A stretch of 47,932 nucleotides of DNA from CAYLOC01 sp964385195. GTDB taxonomy: Bacteria; Actinomycetota; Actinomycetes; Propionibacteriales; Nocardioidaceae. The position numbers were made by a program, and so were the translations under genes. Below, one piece after another: positions 7,656-16,135 of the stretch. The stretch is from NCBI GenBank assembly GCA_964385195.1, contig CAYLOC010000002.1, positions 1 to 47,932 on the forward strand, read 5' to 3'. Every line of letters starts with the position of its first letter. Position 1 is the stretch's first letter. The notes under the pieces are model-generated. The model saw only the letters and a list, made by a program, of their open reading frames with translations, did no database searches and was not told the origin of the DNA.

Positions 7656-8023
7656 GGCGTTGGTGAGTCATCCTGGTGGCTGTTGATGTTGATGACGTTT
7701 CCGTCCGGCGCGCGGACGAGGAACCGCCGGATCCCCCACGGCTCCGTCGTGAGCGGATGGACGACCTCGTACCCCCGGCGGATCGCCTCCTCGTACGCCT
7801 CCTCGACGTCGTCACCGACGGTGACCGAGATGGCGGCGTTACTGGGGGCGGTGGCATCGTGGGTGACCAGCTGGACGACGGCTTGCCCGTCCGGGGACAG
7901 GAGTCGGGTGACCCAGTCCATGTTGATCTGCTCGTCGCTGAGGCCGAGGTAGTCGACGTAGAAGCTGCGAGCTTCGGAGATGTCCGGGACGGTGAGGTCG
8001 GCAAAGATGTGGGTGGGTCGCAT
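7652..8023 (-). CDS. VOC family (glyoxalase-like) protein
   Basis: The 123-residue protein reads MRPTHIFADLTVPDISEARS then FYVDYLGL, a classic glyoxalase/VOC start. It ends with RFLVRAPDGNVININSHQ, where the metal-ligand glutamate seen in many relatives is replaced by asparagine, so it may bind a ligand and not act as a metal enzyme. AAGGAG sits six bases before the ATG at 8023; the in-frame upstream codon at 8080 lacks such a site. It is the first gene of a two-gene unit with the oxidoreductase downstream (GTGA overlap). Confidence 0.88.
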   Translation of the reverse strand: MRPTHIFADLTVPDISEARSFYVDYLGLSDEQINMDWVTRLLSPDGQAVVQLVTHDATAPSNAAISVTVGDDVEEAYEEAIRRGYEVVHPLTTEPWGIRRFLVRAPDGNVININSHQDDSPTP

Positions 8024-8111
8024 GGATGTCTCCTTACGTCGATGGCAGCGGGGACCATTGTCCCGCATCTGATCGGGCACGTCGGCAGCCGGAAGCGTCG
8101 GCGCTCTGGGC

Positions 8112-8117
8112 TAGATT
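8112..8117 (+). promoter_or_regulatory. -10 box TAGATT for the YbjN-like/nucleoside hydrolase operon
   Basis: TAGATT lies 23 bases upstream of the ATG at 8141. The short leader contains GGAAAGGGG and GAGG as ribosome binding sequence. Confidence 0.35.
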
Positions 8118-8140
8118 GAGGGCGTGGAAAGGGGTCGAGG

Positions 8141-9061
8141 ATGACAGAGAGCGAACAGCCGGAGCCGGCTGAAGGGCACGGCCACGGTCTGGACTCCAGC
8201 GTGCAACGCGCCTGGACCGGGTTCGCGGGACGGCTGTCGTCGGACCTGGCCGCGATGGGTCACGACGACGTGCTGACCCTGTCGATGGAGATGCTCGGCG
8301 AAGACGGGCCCGGCGCGGTCGACGTGTTGCTCACCCGGGAGTCGAACGGCCTGGAGGCCGAGGTGCGGCACCGGCTGCACGCCGACGTCGACGCGGCCAT
8401 GCTTGCCGCGAGCGCTGCCGAGCACGGATGGCGACTGGGGGAGCCGGTGGCGGAGGCCGAGGAGACACGGGAGATCGACCTGCTCGCCGAGGCCCCGTTG
8501 GACGCTGCCGAGCGGCTGACGGGACAGGTGGTGTGGTTCCTCCGCGAGGTGTGTGGTGTGCTCGATCCGTCCTTTCTCAGCGTGAACCGCCCTGACGAGG
8601 CACCGGAGGCCACGAGCGTCGAGGAACCCGTGGCGGTGCTGCCGGAGTCGGCGGAGCACCTGCGGGATCTCGTCGACCGGGCCGTGACGTCGATCCTCGG
8701 CCACCGACCCGTGCATGACGACGACGGGGACATCCCGATCCAGGCCGGCATCGCCCTCGTCTTCATCCGCGTCTCCGACTCCGACCCGGTGGTGGAGATC
8801 TTCAGCGTCCTCGCGGTCGGCGTCGACCCGGAGCGTGCAGCGGTCGAGGTGCAGATCCTCAACCGCGATGCACGGTTCGTGCGGTACTCCCTCAGCGGTG
8901 ACCGTGTGCTGGTGGAGATGCAGCTTCCGGCCCGCCCGTTCGTCCCGCAGCATCTGCGTGACATGCTCGGCGTGATGGTACGCGCCATCAACGGAGAGAC
9001 CGCGGACCTGCTGATGCGGATCGGCGGACATCGCCCCTTCCAGCCCTCCGACGACGAGTGA
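8141..9061 (+). CDS. YbjN-type (T3SS-chaperone-like fold) domain protein
   Basis: The 306-residue acidic protein appears to have two alpha/beta halves of about 130 and 120 residues joined by an acidic linker. The second half (residues about 175-300: HLRDLVDRAVTSILGHRP, VEIFSVLAVGVDPERAAVEVQ, VLVEMQLPARPFVPQHLRDM) has the pattern of the actinobacterial YbjN / T3SS-chaperone-like family. These are thought to bind peptides or act as chaperones. There is no signal or membrane segment. Its stop overlaps the nucleoside hydrolase start (GTGA), so they form an operon. The functional link between the two is not evident. Confidence 0.7.
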   Translation: MTESEQPEPAEGHGHGLDSSVQRAWTGFAGRLSSDLAAMGHDDVLTLSMEMLGEDGPGAVDVLLTRESNGLEAEVRHRLHADVDAAMLAASAAEHGWRLGEPVAEAEETREIDLLAEAPLDAAERLTGQVVWFLREVCGVLDPSFLSVNRPDEAPEATSVEEPVAVLPESAEHLRDLVDRAVTSILGHRPVHDDDGDIPIQAGIALVFIRVSDSDPVVEIFSVLAVGVDPERAAVEVQILNRDARFVRYSLSGDRVLVEMQLPARPFVPQHLRDMLGVMVRAINGETADLLMRIGGHRPFQPSDDE

Positions 9062-10020
9062 ACACGGTGTCCGCTGACACCACGCCGGATCCGGTTCCCG
9101 TGGTCCTCGACTGCGACCCCGGTCACGACGACGCGTTCGCGATCCTGCTCGCGTACGCACACCCACGGATCAACCTGTTGGCGATCACCACGGTTGCCGG
9201 TAACCAGACGCTGCCGAAGTGCACGCTCAACGCCCGGCGGGTGTGCACGGTCGCTGGTATTGACGACGTCCCGCTGGCGTCGGGCAGCCCAGCGCCGCTG
9301 TCCCGCCCGCTCCAGGTCGCCGACGATATCCATGGACCCACGGGGTTGGACGGTCCAGAGTGGCCCGAACCCACCGTCGAGGTCGCCAGCGACGATGCAG
9401 TCCACCTGACCTACGACATCCTGTCTCGCCACGCCGATCCGGTCACGGTCATTGCGACGGGTCCGCTGACCAACGTCGCACAACTCCTACGGCGGCATCC
9501 CGATGCGGCCGCTCGGATCGAGCAGGTGGTGCTGATGGGCGGCTCCACCGCCCGTGGCAACGCCTCGCCGTACGCCGAGTTCAACATCTTTGCCGACCCG
9601 GAGGCCGCCGACGAGGTGTTCCGCTCCGAGGTCGAGGTGACCATGGTCGGGCTGAACGTCACCCACCAGGCTCAGTGCAGCGCGCACGTGCGTGAGCGGC
9701 TTCGGTCCGGCGGCGGCCGGGTCGCCCAGGTCTGTGATGCGCTCCTGGAGTTCTACGGCGCCCGGTACCGTCACGAGTACGGGATGGGCGGGCCACCGTT
9801 GCACGACCCGGTGGCGGTCGCGCGGGTGATCGACCCCACGGTCGTAGAGTGTGTGCGCGCTCCGGTCGTGGTGGAGACCAGTGGTCGGTACACCTCCGGT
9901 GCCACCGTGGTCGACCTCCATCACCGGCTGGGTGTTCCCGACAACGCCTGGGTGGCGACCGGGCTGGACGTCCCGCGGTTCTGGGACCTGGTCGCCGGGG
10001 CCGTCGGCACCTACCGCTGA
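9058..10020 (+). CDS. Inosine/uridine-preferring nucleoside hydrolase family protein
   Basis: The 320-residue protein carries the calcium-binding signature VLDCDPGHDDAFAILLA at its N-terminus (DxDxxxDD). It also has the family strands ITTVAGN, IATGPLTNVAQLLRRHP, VVLMGGS and AEFNIFADPEAADEVF, and the C-terminal HDPVAVA with its active-site histidine. The enzyme hydrolyses the N-glycosidic bond of nucleosides for base and ribose salvage. The GTG start lies inside the stop of the previous gene; a second GTG at 9067 is possible. Its last ten bases overlap a small convergent ORF. Confidence 0.93.
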   Translation: MNTVSADTTPDPVPVVLDCDPGHDDAFAILLAYAHPRINLLAITTVAGNQTLPKCTLNARRVCTVAGIDDVPLASGSPAPLSRPLQVADDIHGPTGLDGPEWPEPTVEVASDDAVHLTYDILSRHADPVTVIATGPLTNVAQLLRRHPDAAARIEQVVLMGGSTARGNASPYAEFNIFADPEAADEVFRSEVEVTMVGLNVTHQAQCSAHVRERLRSGGGRVAQVCDALLEFYGARYRHEYGMGGPPLHDPVAVARVIDPTVVECVRAPVVVETSGRYTSGATVVDLHHRLGVPDNAWVATGLDVPRFWDLVAGAVGTYR

Positions 10021-10130
10021 GCCGCCTGGGGTTCTCCCTCGCAGCACGACGCCTTGTAGCGGCAGTGCGGACAGAGCCAGCGGGTACGAACCGGCTCGAA
10101 TACCTGGCCGCAGTTGTCGCACTCGATCAT
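10011..10130 (-). CDS. 39-residue cysteine-rich zinc-ribbon-like protein
   Basis: This ORF encodes MIECDNCGQVFEPVRTRW followed by LCPHCRYKASCCEGEPQAAQR. Six cysteines are arranged C4-x2-C7, C20-x2-C23 and C29-C30. The spacing of the two CxxC pairs is that of a zinc ribbon, and the TRWLCPxC...CCEG pattern resembles tiny uncharacterised actinobacterial proteins I have seen annotated as hypothetical. Its stop lies within the 3' end of the nucleoside hydrolase gene. The ATG has only a weak AGG upstream. It faces the copper operon across a 148-base divergent spacer, so a metal-related role is possible but unproven. Confidence 0.68.
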   Translation of the reverse strand: MIECDNCGQVFEPVRTRWLCPHCRYKASCCEGEPQAAQR

Positions 10131-10193
10131 GGGCACAACCTACGTCGTCACCTCGTCGTCGTGCGGTCAACGCGCCGTGGCATCGGCGGCCCC

Positions 10194-10223
10194 TTGAATC
10201 AGGACACCCCTAGGGGGTATCGT
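10194..10223 (+). promoter_or_regulatory. Promoter of the copper operon (TTGAAT-N18-TATCGT)
   Basis: A -35-like TTGAAT (10194-10199) and a -10-like TATCGT (10218-10223) are 18 bases apart. The first CsoR-type operator covers the spacer and the -10 box, which is where a repressor should bind. Confidence 0.5.
10203..10221. promoter_or_regulatory. CsoR-type operator 1
   Basis: GACACCCCTAGGGGGTATC is a near-palindrome with the C-tract/G-tract core of actinobacterial CsoR sites. It lies 58 bases before the csoR start and overlaps the predicted -10 box. Confidence 0.7.
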
Positions 10224-10235
10224 GCCACCGTGGAT

Positions 10236-10256
10236 GGATACCCCTGAGCGGTATCC
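10236..10256. promoter_or_regulatory. CsoR-type operator 2
   Basis: GGATACC (10236-10242) and GGTATCC (10250-10256) form a perfect 7-base dyad around CCTGAGC, with the outer TACCC half like operator 1. It lies between the predicted transcription start and csoR. This argues that csoR starts at 10279, not at the in-frame GTG at 10222. Confidence 0.65.
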
Positions 10257-10278
10257 GGATCGAGAGGCGCAGGAGGAC

Positions 10279-10575
10279 ATGATGCAGACCACCGCCCCCG
10301 GTTACGTCGACAACAAGGCCGCGCATCTACGGCGGTTGCGCCGGATCGAGGGGCAGGTCCGGGGCCTGGAGCGAATGGTGGAGTCCGACACGTACTGCAT
10401 CGATGTCCTGACGCAGGTGTCGGCGGCGACACGGGCGCTGGAGTCGTTCGCGCTCTCGCTGCTTGACGAGCACCTCGGTCACTGCGTCGCGCACGCCGTC
10501 GAGGCCGGCGGGCAGGAAGCCGAGGACAAGATCGCCGAAGCCTCCGCGGCCATCGCGCGCTTGGTGCGCTCCTGA
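10279..10575 (+). CDS. csoR: CsoR-family copper-sensing repressor
   Basis: The 98-residue all-helical protein has RIEGQVRGLERMVESDTYC. The family's Cu(I) ligand triad is present as C40, H65 and C69 (YCIDVLTQ, then EHLGHC), in the spacing of M. tuberculosis CsoR. Copper binding releases the repressor from DNA and turns on copper export. AGGAGG precedes adjacent ATG codons at 10279 and 10282, so either could be used. The gene is first in an operon with copZ, copA and a DUF4396 gene and sits directly below two CsoR-type operators, so it is autoregulated. Confidence 0.93.
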   Translation: MMQTTAPGYVDNKAAHLRRLRRIEGQVRGLERMVESDTYCIDVLTQVSAATRALESFALSLLDEHLGHCVAHAVEAGGQEAEDKIAEASAAIARLVRS

Positions 10576-10613
10576 CCGATGGACCAGCACCCACAGACAA
10601 GGAGAATCAGCCG

Positions 10614-10832
10614 ATGACGACTGCCACCTACCCGGTGACCGGGATGACCTGTGAGCACTGTGTCAGCGCGGTCCAGCAAGAGGTCGGTGCCCTTGCCGGC
10701 GTGCGTGCGGTGCGGGTCGACCTGGTGCCGGGTGCGACGTCCATGGTGACGGTCGACTCCCAGGCTCCGTTGGCCGATGACGCGGTGCGGGCAGCTGTCG
10801 ATGAAGCGGGCTATGAGGTTGCGGATGAGTAG
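10614..10832 (+). CDS. copZ: CopZ-like copper chaperone (heavy-metal-associated domain)
   Basis: The 72-residue single HMA domain protein has the metal-binding loop GMTCEHC (C13, C16) and the usual beta-alpha-beta order ending in VRAAVDEAGYEV. It carries Cu(I) in the cytosol and hands it to the export ATPase encoded just downstream. AAGGAG lies ten bases upstream of the ATG. The stop codon overlaps the start of copA by eight bases. Confidence 0.93.
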   Translation: MTTATYPVTGMTCEHCVSAVQQEVGALAGVRAVRVDLVPGATSMVTVDSQAPLADDAVRAAVDEAGYEVADE

Positions 10833-13143
10833 TGCCACCACCGAGGGGGAGCCCACGACCGGTGGGGAGGCGATGCAGCGGATCGACCTGTCGATCGGTG
10901 GCATGACGTGCGCCTCCTGCGCGGCCCGGGTGGAGAAGAAGCTGAACCGGATGGACGGGGTTCACGCCACGGTCAACTTCGCCACCGAGAAGGCGGCGGT
11001 GGACTACGCCGGATCCGTCAGCACCGACGACCTGGTCGCCACGGTGGAGAAGACCGGGTACACCGCGACTCTGCCGGTTCCCGAGACCGCATCGACGGTG
11101 GATGGCGAGACCCCCGCGGAGGACGACGACGCCACGAGCCTGCGGCAGCGGCTGCTCGGCGCGGTCGTTCTCGCCGTACCGGTGATCGTGTTGGCGATGG
11201 TGCCGCCGCTGCAGTTCACCTACTGGCAGTGGCTCAGCCTCACGCTGGCGGCCCCGGTCGTGACCTGGGCGGCGTGGCCGTTCCACCGGGCCGCCTGGAC
11301 CAATCTCAGGCACGGTGCCGCCACCATGGACACCCTGGTCAGCATGGGTGTGCTCGCCGCGTTCGGCTGGTCGCTGTACGCGCTGTTCCTCGGTGACGCG
11401 GGGATGCCGGGCATGCAGATGTCCTTCGACTTCGTGCCCACCCACGGCGGCGGCACTGAGGAGATCTACCTGGAGGTGGCGGCCGGGGTGACGACGTTCA
11501 TCCTTGCCGGGCGGTACGCCGAGGCGCGGGCCAAGCGTCGCTCCGGCGCGGCACTGACCGCGCTGCTTTCGATGGGCGCGAAGGACGTGGGGGTACTGCG
11601 CGAGGGTCCGCACGGACCGGTGGAGCACCGGGTACCGGTGGAGCAGCTCGCGGTGGGCGACCGGTTCGTGGTGCGACCCGGGGAGAAGGTCGCCACCGAC
11701 GGACGGGTGGTGAGCGGCACGAGCGCGGTGGACGCCTCGATGCTCACCGGTGAGCCGGTGCCGGTCGAGGTCGGAACCGGCGACACCGTCACCGGAGCGA
11801 CTGTCAACGCCGGCGGCCGTCTGGTCGTCGAGGCCACCAGGGTCGGCAGCGACACCCAGCTGGCGCAGATGGCGCGTCTGGTGGAGCAGGCGCAGGCCGG
11901 GAAGGCGCCGGTCCAACGCCTCGCCGACCGGGTGTCGGGGGTGTTCGTCCCGGCGGTGGTGGCGCTGGCTGCTGTCACGCTCGTAGCGTGGCTGCTCCTG
12001 GGACCGTCGGTGGAGTTCGCGTTCACCGCCGCGGTCGCGGTGTTGATCATCGCCTGCCCCTGCGCGCTCGGCCTGGCGACGCCGACGGCGCTGATGGTCG
12101 GCACCGGCCGCGGAGCCCAGCTCGGCATCTTGATCAAAGGTCCGGAGGTCCTGGAGTCGACCCGGGCCGTGGACACCGTGGTCCTGGACAAGACCGGCAC
12201 CGTCACCGCCGGACGGATGACCGTGGTCGGTGTCACCGCGGCCGAGGGTGAGTCCGCACAGGAGGTGCTCCGGCTCGCCGGTGCCGTCGAGGACGCCTCT
12301 GAGCACCCGATCGCGCGCGCCATCTCCGACGCCGCCCGGGAACGGATTGGCGCTCTGCCGGTGGTTGCGGGTTTCGCCAACGCACAAGGCCACGGGGTCT
12401 CCGGCACCGTCGACGCCGCGGCGGTCGTGGCCGGTCGGCGTACCTGGCTGTTCGACCAGTGGGCCCAGCCGGCACCGGAACGACTCCGTATCACAGCCGA
12501 GGCGGCTGAGGCCGAGGGGCGGACCGTGGTGTGGGTCGGCTGGGACGGCGCGGTACGTGGCCTGGTGGTCGTGGCCGACACCGTCAAGCCCACCTCCGCG
12601 TCCGCGGTGGCCGACCTGCGCGGGCTGGGCCTGCGGCCGATCCTGCTCACCGGTGACAACACCCGCGCCGCCCGCGCCGTGGCCTCCGAGGTCGGCATCG
12701 ACGCCTCCGACGTGATCGCGGAGGTGCTGCCTGCCGGGAAAGTGGACCAGGTACGCCGATTGCAAGACTCCGGCGCCGTGGTCGCCATGGTCGGCGACGG
12801 GGTCAACGACGCTCCGGCGCTGGCGCAGGCCGACCTCGGGCTCGCGATGGGCACCGGCACCGACGTCGCCATCGAGGCCAGCGACCTGACCCTGGTGCGG
12901 GGGGACCTCACCGCTGCCGCGGACGCCATCCGGCTGTCCCGGCGTACGCTCGGCACGATCAAGACCAACTTGTTCTGGGCCTTCGCCTACAACGTCGCAG
13001 CGCTCCCGCTGGCCGCGCTCGGGTTCCTCAACCCGATGCTCGCCGGGGCGGCGATGGCGCTGAGCTCGCTGTTCGTGGTCAGCAACAGCCTGCGGCTGCG
13101 CCGGTTCGGGAACCACCGTCCGCCACGGCTGGCGCATGGCTGA
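10825..13143 (+). CDS. copA: Copper-exporting P1B-type ATPase
   Basis: The 772-residue protein has one N-terminal HMA domain (GMTCASC, C29 and C32), the transmembrane CPC metal site (IIACPCALGLATPTALM, C411 and C413), the phosphorylated aspartate in DKTGT (D455), the SEHPIARA loop and the hinge MVGDGVNDAPALAQAD. This is the CopA signature for outward Cu(I) transport driven by ATP. The loop at about residues 192-217 is rich in methionine (GMPGMQMS), which could help pick up copper. I start it at the ATG at 10825 overlapping copZ; an ATG at 10873 after GGGGAGG is an alternative. Confidence 0.95.
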   Translation: MSSATTEGEPTTGGEAMQRIDLSIGGMTCASCAARVEKKLNRMDGVHATVNFATEKAAVDYAGSVSTDDLVATVEKTGYTATLPVPETASTVDGETPAEDDDATSLRQRLLGAVVLAVPVIVLAMVPPLQFTYWQWLSLTLAAPVVTWAAWPFHRAAWTNLRHGAATMDTLVSMGVLAAFGWSLYALFLGDAGMPGMQMSFDFVPTHGGGTEEIYLEVAAGVTTFILAGRYAEARAKRRSGAALTALLSMGAKDVGVLREGPHGPVEHRVPVEQLAVGDRFVVRPGEKVATDGRVVSGTSAVDASMLTGEPVPVEVGTGDTVTGATVNAGGRLVVEATRVGSDTQLAQMARLVEQAQAGKAPVQRLADRVSGVFVPAVVALAAVTLVAWLLLGPSVEFAFTAAVAVLIIACPCALGLATPTALMVGTGRGAQLGILIKGPEVLESTRAVDTVVLDKTGTVTAGRMTVVGVTAAEGESAQEVLRLAGAVEDASEHPIARAISDAARERIGALPVVAGFANAQGHGVSGTVDAAAVVAGRRTWLFDQWAQPAPERLRITAEAAEAEGRTVVWVGWDGAVRGLVVVADTVKPTSASAVADLRGLGLRPILLTGDNTRAARAVASEVGIDASDVIAEVLPAGKVDQVRRLQDSGAVVAMVGDGVNDAPALAQADLGLAMGTGTDVAIEASDLTLVRGDLTAAADAIRLSRRTLGTIKTNLFWAFAYNVAALPLAALGFLNPMLAGAAMALSSLFVVSNSLRLRRFGNHRPPRLAHG

Positions 13144-13618
13144 CCACAGCGGTCACCCCGACCACGGAACGGCGACCTCCTCTGCGCGGCTGACCGGGAT
13201 GGCGGTGTCGGCGACCCTGCACTGTCTCACCGGCTGCGCGATCGGTGAGGTGCTGGGCATGGTCGTCGGGACCGCGCTGGGGCTGTCGAACTGGCCGACG
13301 GTGGTGCTCGCGGTGATACTGGCGTTCTTCTTCGGCTACTCGCTGACGATGGCCTCGGTGCTGCGGGCAGGCGTCAGCTTCCGCAGGGCGCTGGGCGTGG
13401 CGTTGGCCGCGGACACGGTCTCGATCGCGGTGATGGAAGTCATCGACAACGTGTTCATGGTGGTGATCCCCGGGGCCATGGGGGCCGGCCTGGCCAACTG
13501 GCTGTTCTGGGTCAGTCTGGCGGTGTCGCTGGCGCTGGCGTTCGTCCTGACGGTGCCGGTCAACCGTTCGCTCATCAAGCGGGGCCGCGGCCACGCCGTC
13601 GTCCACGCCTACCACTGA
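13136..13618 (+). CDS. DUF4396 membrane protein of the copper operon
   Basis: The 160-residue protein has a histidine-rich start (MADHSGHPDHG) and four hydrophobic segments at roughly residues 20-40, 45-70, 80-105 and 110-140. It ends in a histidine-containing tail (HAVVHAYH). TLHCLTGCAIGEVLGM is the conserved opening of DUF4396 proteins, whose function is not known. The ATG overlaps the end of copA by eight bases, so it is co-translated with the exporter. The histidines and the operon context suggest a part in copper handling; that is inference. Confidence 0.85.
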   Translation: MADHSGHPDHGTATSSARLTGMAVSATLHCLTGCAIGEVLGMVVGTALGLSNWPTVVLAVILAFFFGYSLTMASVLRAGVSFRRALGVALAADTVSIAVMEVIDNVFMVVIPGAMGAGLANWLFWVSLAVSLALAFVLTVPVNRSLIKRGRGHAVVHAYH

Positions 13619-13759
13619 CACGCGGTGTGACGTAGGTCTCGACATTATGCCCGGAATGTGTAAGAGTCGCCTCCGCAGCAACCCGCTGCCCAGCGCTGCA
13701 CCCACGTGAGCTCGGGGTCGTGCCGTGCACGCTGAGTCGGACACGACCCAGGAGGACAC

Positions 13760-16114
13760 GTGAGACGACGCACGCAAGGCGTGCTGGTCGCTACAGCGGC
13801 CGCAGCCCTCGCCGCGACGGCGTTCAGTAACCCCGCCTCGGCCCAACCCTCGCCGCAGTCGGTATCCCCGAACGGCGACCATGCGACCCAGCACCGGCTC
13901 GACGACCGGCCGGCGGCCCCCATCACCAAGCAGCGTGCCCTCCAGCGGCGGGCAGTCGAGCTCGTCGCCCAAGGCAAGCGCAAGGTCCAGCACAAGAACG
14001 GTGCAGACGTCGTACGAGTATCCCCCGGCCAGTGGGTGCAGTACGGCGTCCAGCAGTCCACCAACATCTGGACCCTCCTCGTCGACTTCGGCGACGGCAC
14101 CGGCTACAGCAGCCCGACCGGGAACACGTGTGCGGCCGGCCCGGCCGGTCCGGTGCACAACAACATCCCGAAGCCGGACCGGAGTACCGACAACACGACG
14201 TACTGGGAGCCGGACTTCAACCGCGAGCACTACATCGACATGTTCTACAACGGGCTGCCGGACCAGAACGGCGAGTCCTTCCGTGACTTCTACCAGGAAG
14301 TCTCCAGCGGCCGGTTCTGGATCGGCGGTGACGTGACCAACTGGGTCCAGATCCCCGACCGTGAGGCCTGCTTCGGCGTCAACGAGTACAACGGCGACAT
14401 GACGGCGATGACGCAGGAGGCAGTCAACGCCTGGGTCGCGCAGCAGAAGGCCCAGGGCAAGACCGACGAGCAGATCGCCGACTACCTGTCGCAGTTCGAC
14501 CAGTGGGACCGCTACGACTACGACGGTGACGGCAACGTCAACGAACCGGACGGCTACATCGACCACTTCCAGTCGATCCGGGCCGGCGAGGACGAGTCGG
14601 CGGGCGCTCCCGCCTGGACCGTCTGGGCGCACCGGTGGTACGTGGGTCTTGCCGGGCAGGGAACGACCGGCCCGGACGGCAACAAGATGGGCGGTGTCCA
14701 GATCGGCGACACCGGCTTCTGGATCGGTGACTACACCACCGAGCCCGAGAACGGCGGACTGGGTGTGTTCGCGCACGAGTTCGCCCACGACCTCGGCCTC
14801 CCCGACGAGTACGACACGGCGGGCGGCGACAACGGCACCGGGTTCTGGACGCTGATGTCCTCCGGCTCCTGGATGGGCCACGGCAAGGACTTCATCGGCA
14901 CCACTCCGGACCACATGAGCGCGTGGGACAAGCTCCAGCTCGGCTGGCTCGACTACGAGGTTGCGCAGGCCGGGAAGAAGTCCACCCACATGCTCGGGGT
15001 GGCCGAGCACGCCACCAAGAAGGCGCAGGGGCTCGTCGTCGTCCTGCCGAAGAAGTCGGTGACGACCGACCTCGGGATCACCGCGGCGGAGGGGGAGCAG
15101 TACCTGTACTCCGGCGCCGGCGATGACCGCACGGCCAACGCCACCAGCCCGTCCTTCACCGTTCCCTCCGGAGGGCAGCTGACCGCCAAGGTGAACTACG
15201 ACCTGGAGTCCGACTGGGACTACGGCTACCTGCTGGTCTCCACCGACGGTGGTGAGACGTTCACGCCCGTCGAGACGAGCCTGTCCACGACCACCAACCC
15301 GAACGGGAACAACCACGGGTACGGCATCACCGGCACCAGCGATGGTGCGTGGGTCGACCTGTCCGCCGACCTCTCGGCGTACGCCGGGCAGCAGGTGCAG
15401 GTGCGCTTCCAGACCGTCAACGACGCCGCAGTGCACCACATGGGCCTGCTCGTGGACGACGTTCAGGTCGGCAGCGCGCTCGAGTCCGGCTTCGAGGGCG
15501 ACTCGACGGACTGGACGCTGGATGCGTTCATCGTCACCGACGGGACGTACACCCAGGAGTTCAACCAGTACTACGTCGTGGAGAACCGGCAGTACGTCGG
15601 GTACGACACCACGCTGGATGAGGGCCCGTACAACTTCGGCTGGGGCTTCACCAAGCCGAACTGGGTGGAGCACTTCCCGTACCAGAACGGCTTGCTGGTC
15701 TGGTACTGGGACACGGCGTACGGCGACAACAACACCTCGGTGCACCCCGGTGCGGGCCTGATCCTGCCGGTGGACTCCCACCCCGAGGCGCTGACGTGGA
15801 GCGACACCGGTGACGTACTGCGCAACCGGTACCAGCCCTACGACGCCACGTTCGGTCTCCAGCGGACGGACGCGGTGACCTGGCACCAGGAGTACTGCGC
15901 TGCCGCGGACGCGGACGGCAACTGCACCGACGTCAACGTGCAGACCGCAACCGCGCCCTCCCAGCCGGGTGTGCGCGTGTTCAACGACTCCGACCCGATG
16001 CGCTACTACGACCCCGCGAACCCGCAGGGCAGCGTCAAGGTGGCCGGGGTCGGCGTCCAGCTCCGAGTGGTGATGGCCAACAAGACGGGGAAGATGCTCG
16101 TCAAGGTCAGCTGA
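13760..16114 (+). CDS. Secreted M6-family metallopeptidase (immune inhibitor A type)
   Basis: The 784-residue protein has a Sec signal peptide (cleavage likely after NPASA, residue about 30), a propeptide-like stretch and the catalytic zinc motif HEFAHDLGLPDEYD (H339, E340, H343). This is the M6 peptidase signature. A calcium-loop-like DYDGDGNVNEPDGYID lies before it, near residues 254-269. The C-terminal half (from about residue 470) contains beta-rich carbohydrate- or MAM-like modules with YLLVSTDGGETF. Such enzymes are secreted and degrade extracellular proteins. The GTG at 13760 follows GGAGGACAC. It is monocistronic and ends at a strong hairpin. Confidence 0.93.
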   Translation: MRRRTQGVLVATAAAALAATAFSNPASAQPSPQSVSPNGDHATQHRLDDRPAAPITKQRALQRRAVELVAQGKRKVQHKNGADVVRVSPGQWVQYGVQQSTNIWTLLVDFGDGTGYSSPTGNTCAAGPAGPVHNNIPKPDRSTDNTTYWEPDFNREHYIDMFYNGLPDQNGESFRDFYQEVSSGRFWIGGDVTNWVQIPDREACFGVNEYNGDMTAMTQEAVNAWVAQQKAQGKTDEQIADYLSQFDQWDRYDYDGDGNVNEPDGYIDHFQSIRAGEDESAGAPAWTVWAHRWYVGLAGQGTTGPDGNKMGGVQIGDTGFWIGDYTTEPENGGLGVFAHEFAHDLGLPDEYDTAGGDNGTGFWTLMSSGSWMGHGKDFIGTTPDHMSAWDKLQLGWLDYEVAQAGKKSTHMLGVAEHATKKAQGLVVVLPKKSVTTDLGITAAEGEQYLYSGAGDDRTANATSPSFTVPSGGQLTAKVNYDLESDWDYGYLLVSTDGGETFTPVETSLSTTTNPNGNNHGYGITGTSDGAWVDLSADLSAYAGQQVQVRFQTVNDAAVHHMGLLVDDVQVGSALESGFEGDSTDWTLDAFIVTDGTYTQEFNQYYVVENRQYVGYDTTLDEGPYNFGWGFTKPNWVEHFPYQNGLLVWYWDTAYGDNNTSVHPGAGLILPVDSHPEALTWSDTGDVLRNRYQPYDATFGLQRTDAVTWHQEYCAAADADGNCTDVNVQTATAPSQPGVRVFNDSDPMRYYDPANPQGSVKVAGVGVQLRVVMANKTGKMLVKVS

Positions 16115-16135
16115 CCCACCCGCCGTACAACCAGA

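Noticed and set aside
10663..13137. 824-codon open frame on the minus strand
   Set aside because: It is the shadow of copZ/copA; the plus frame has all P-type ATPase motifs, and the minus frame is a low-complexity Arg/Gly/His-rich translation.
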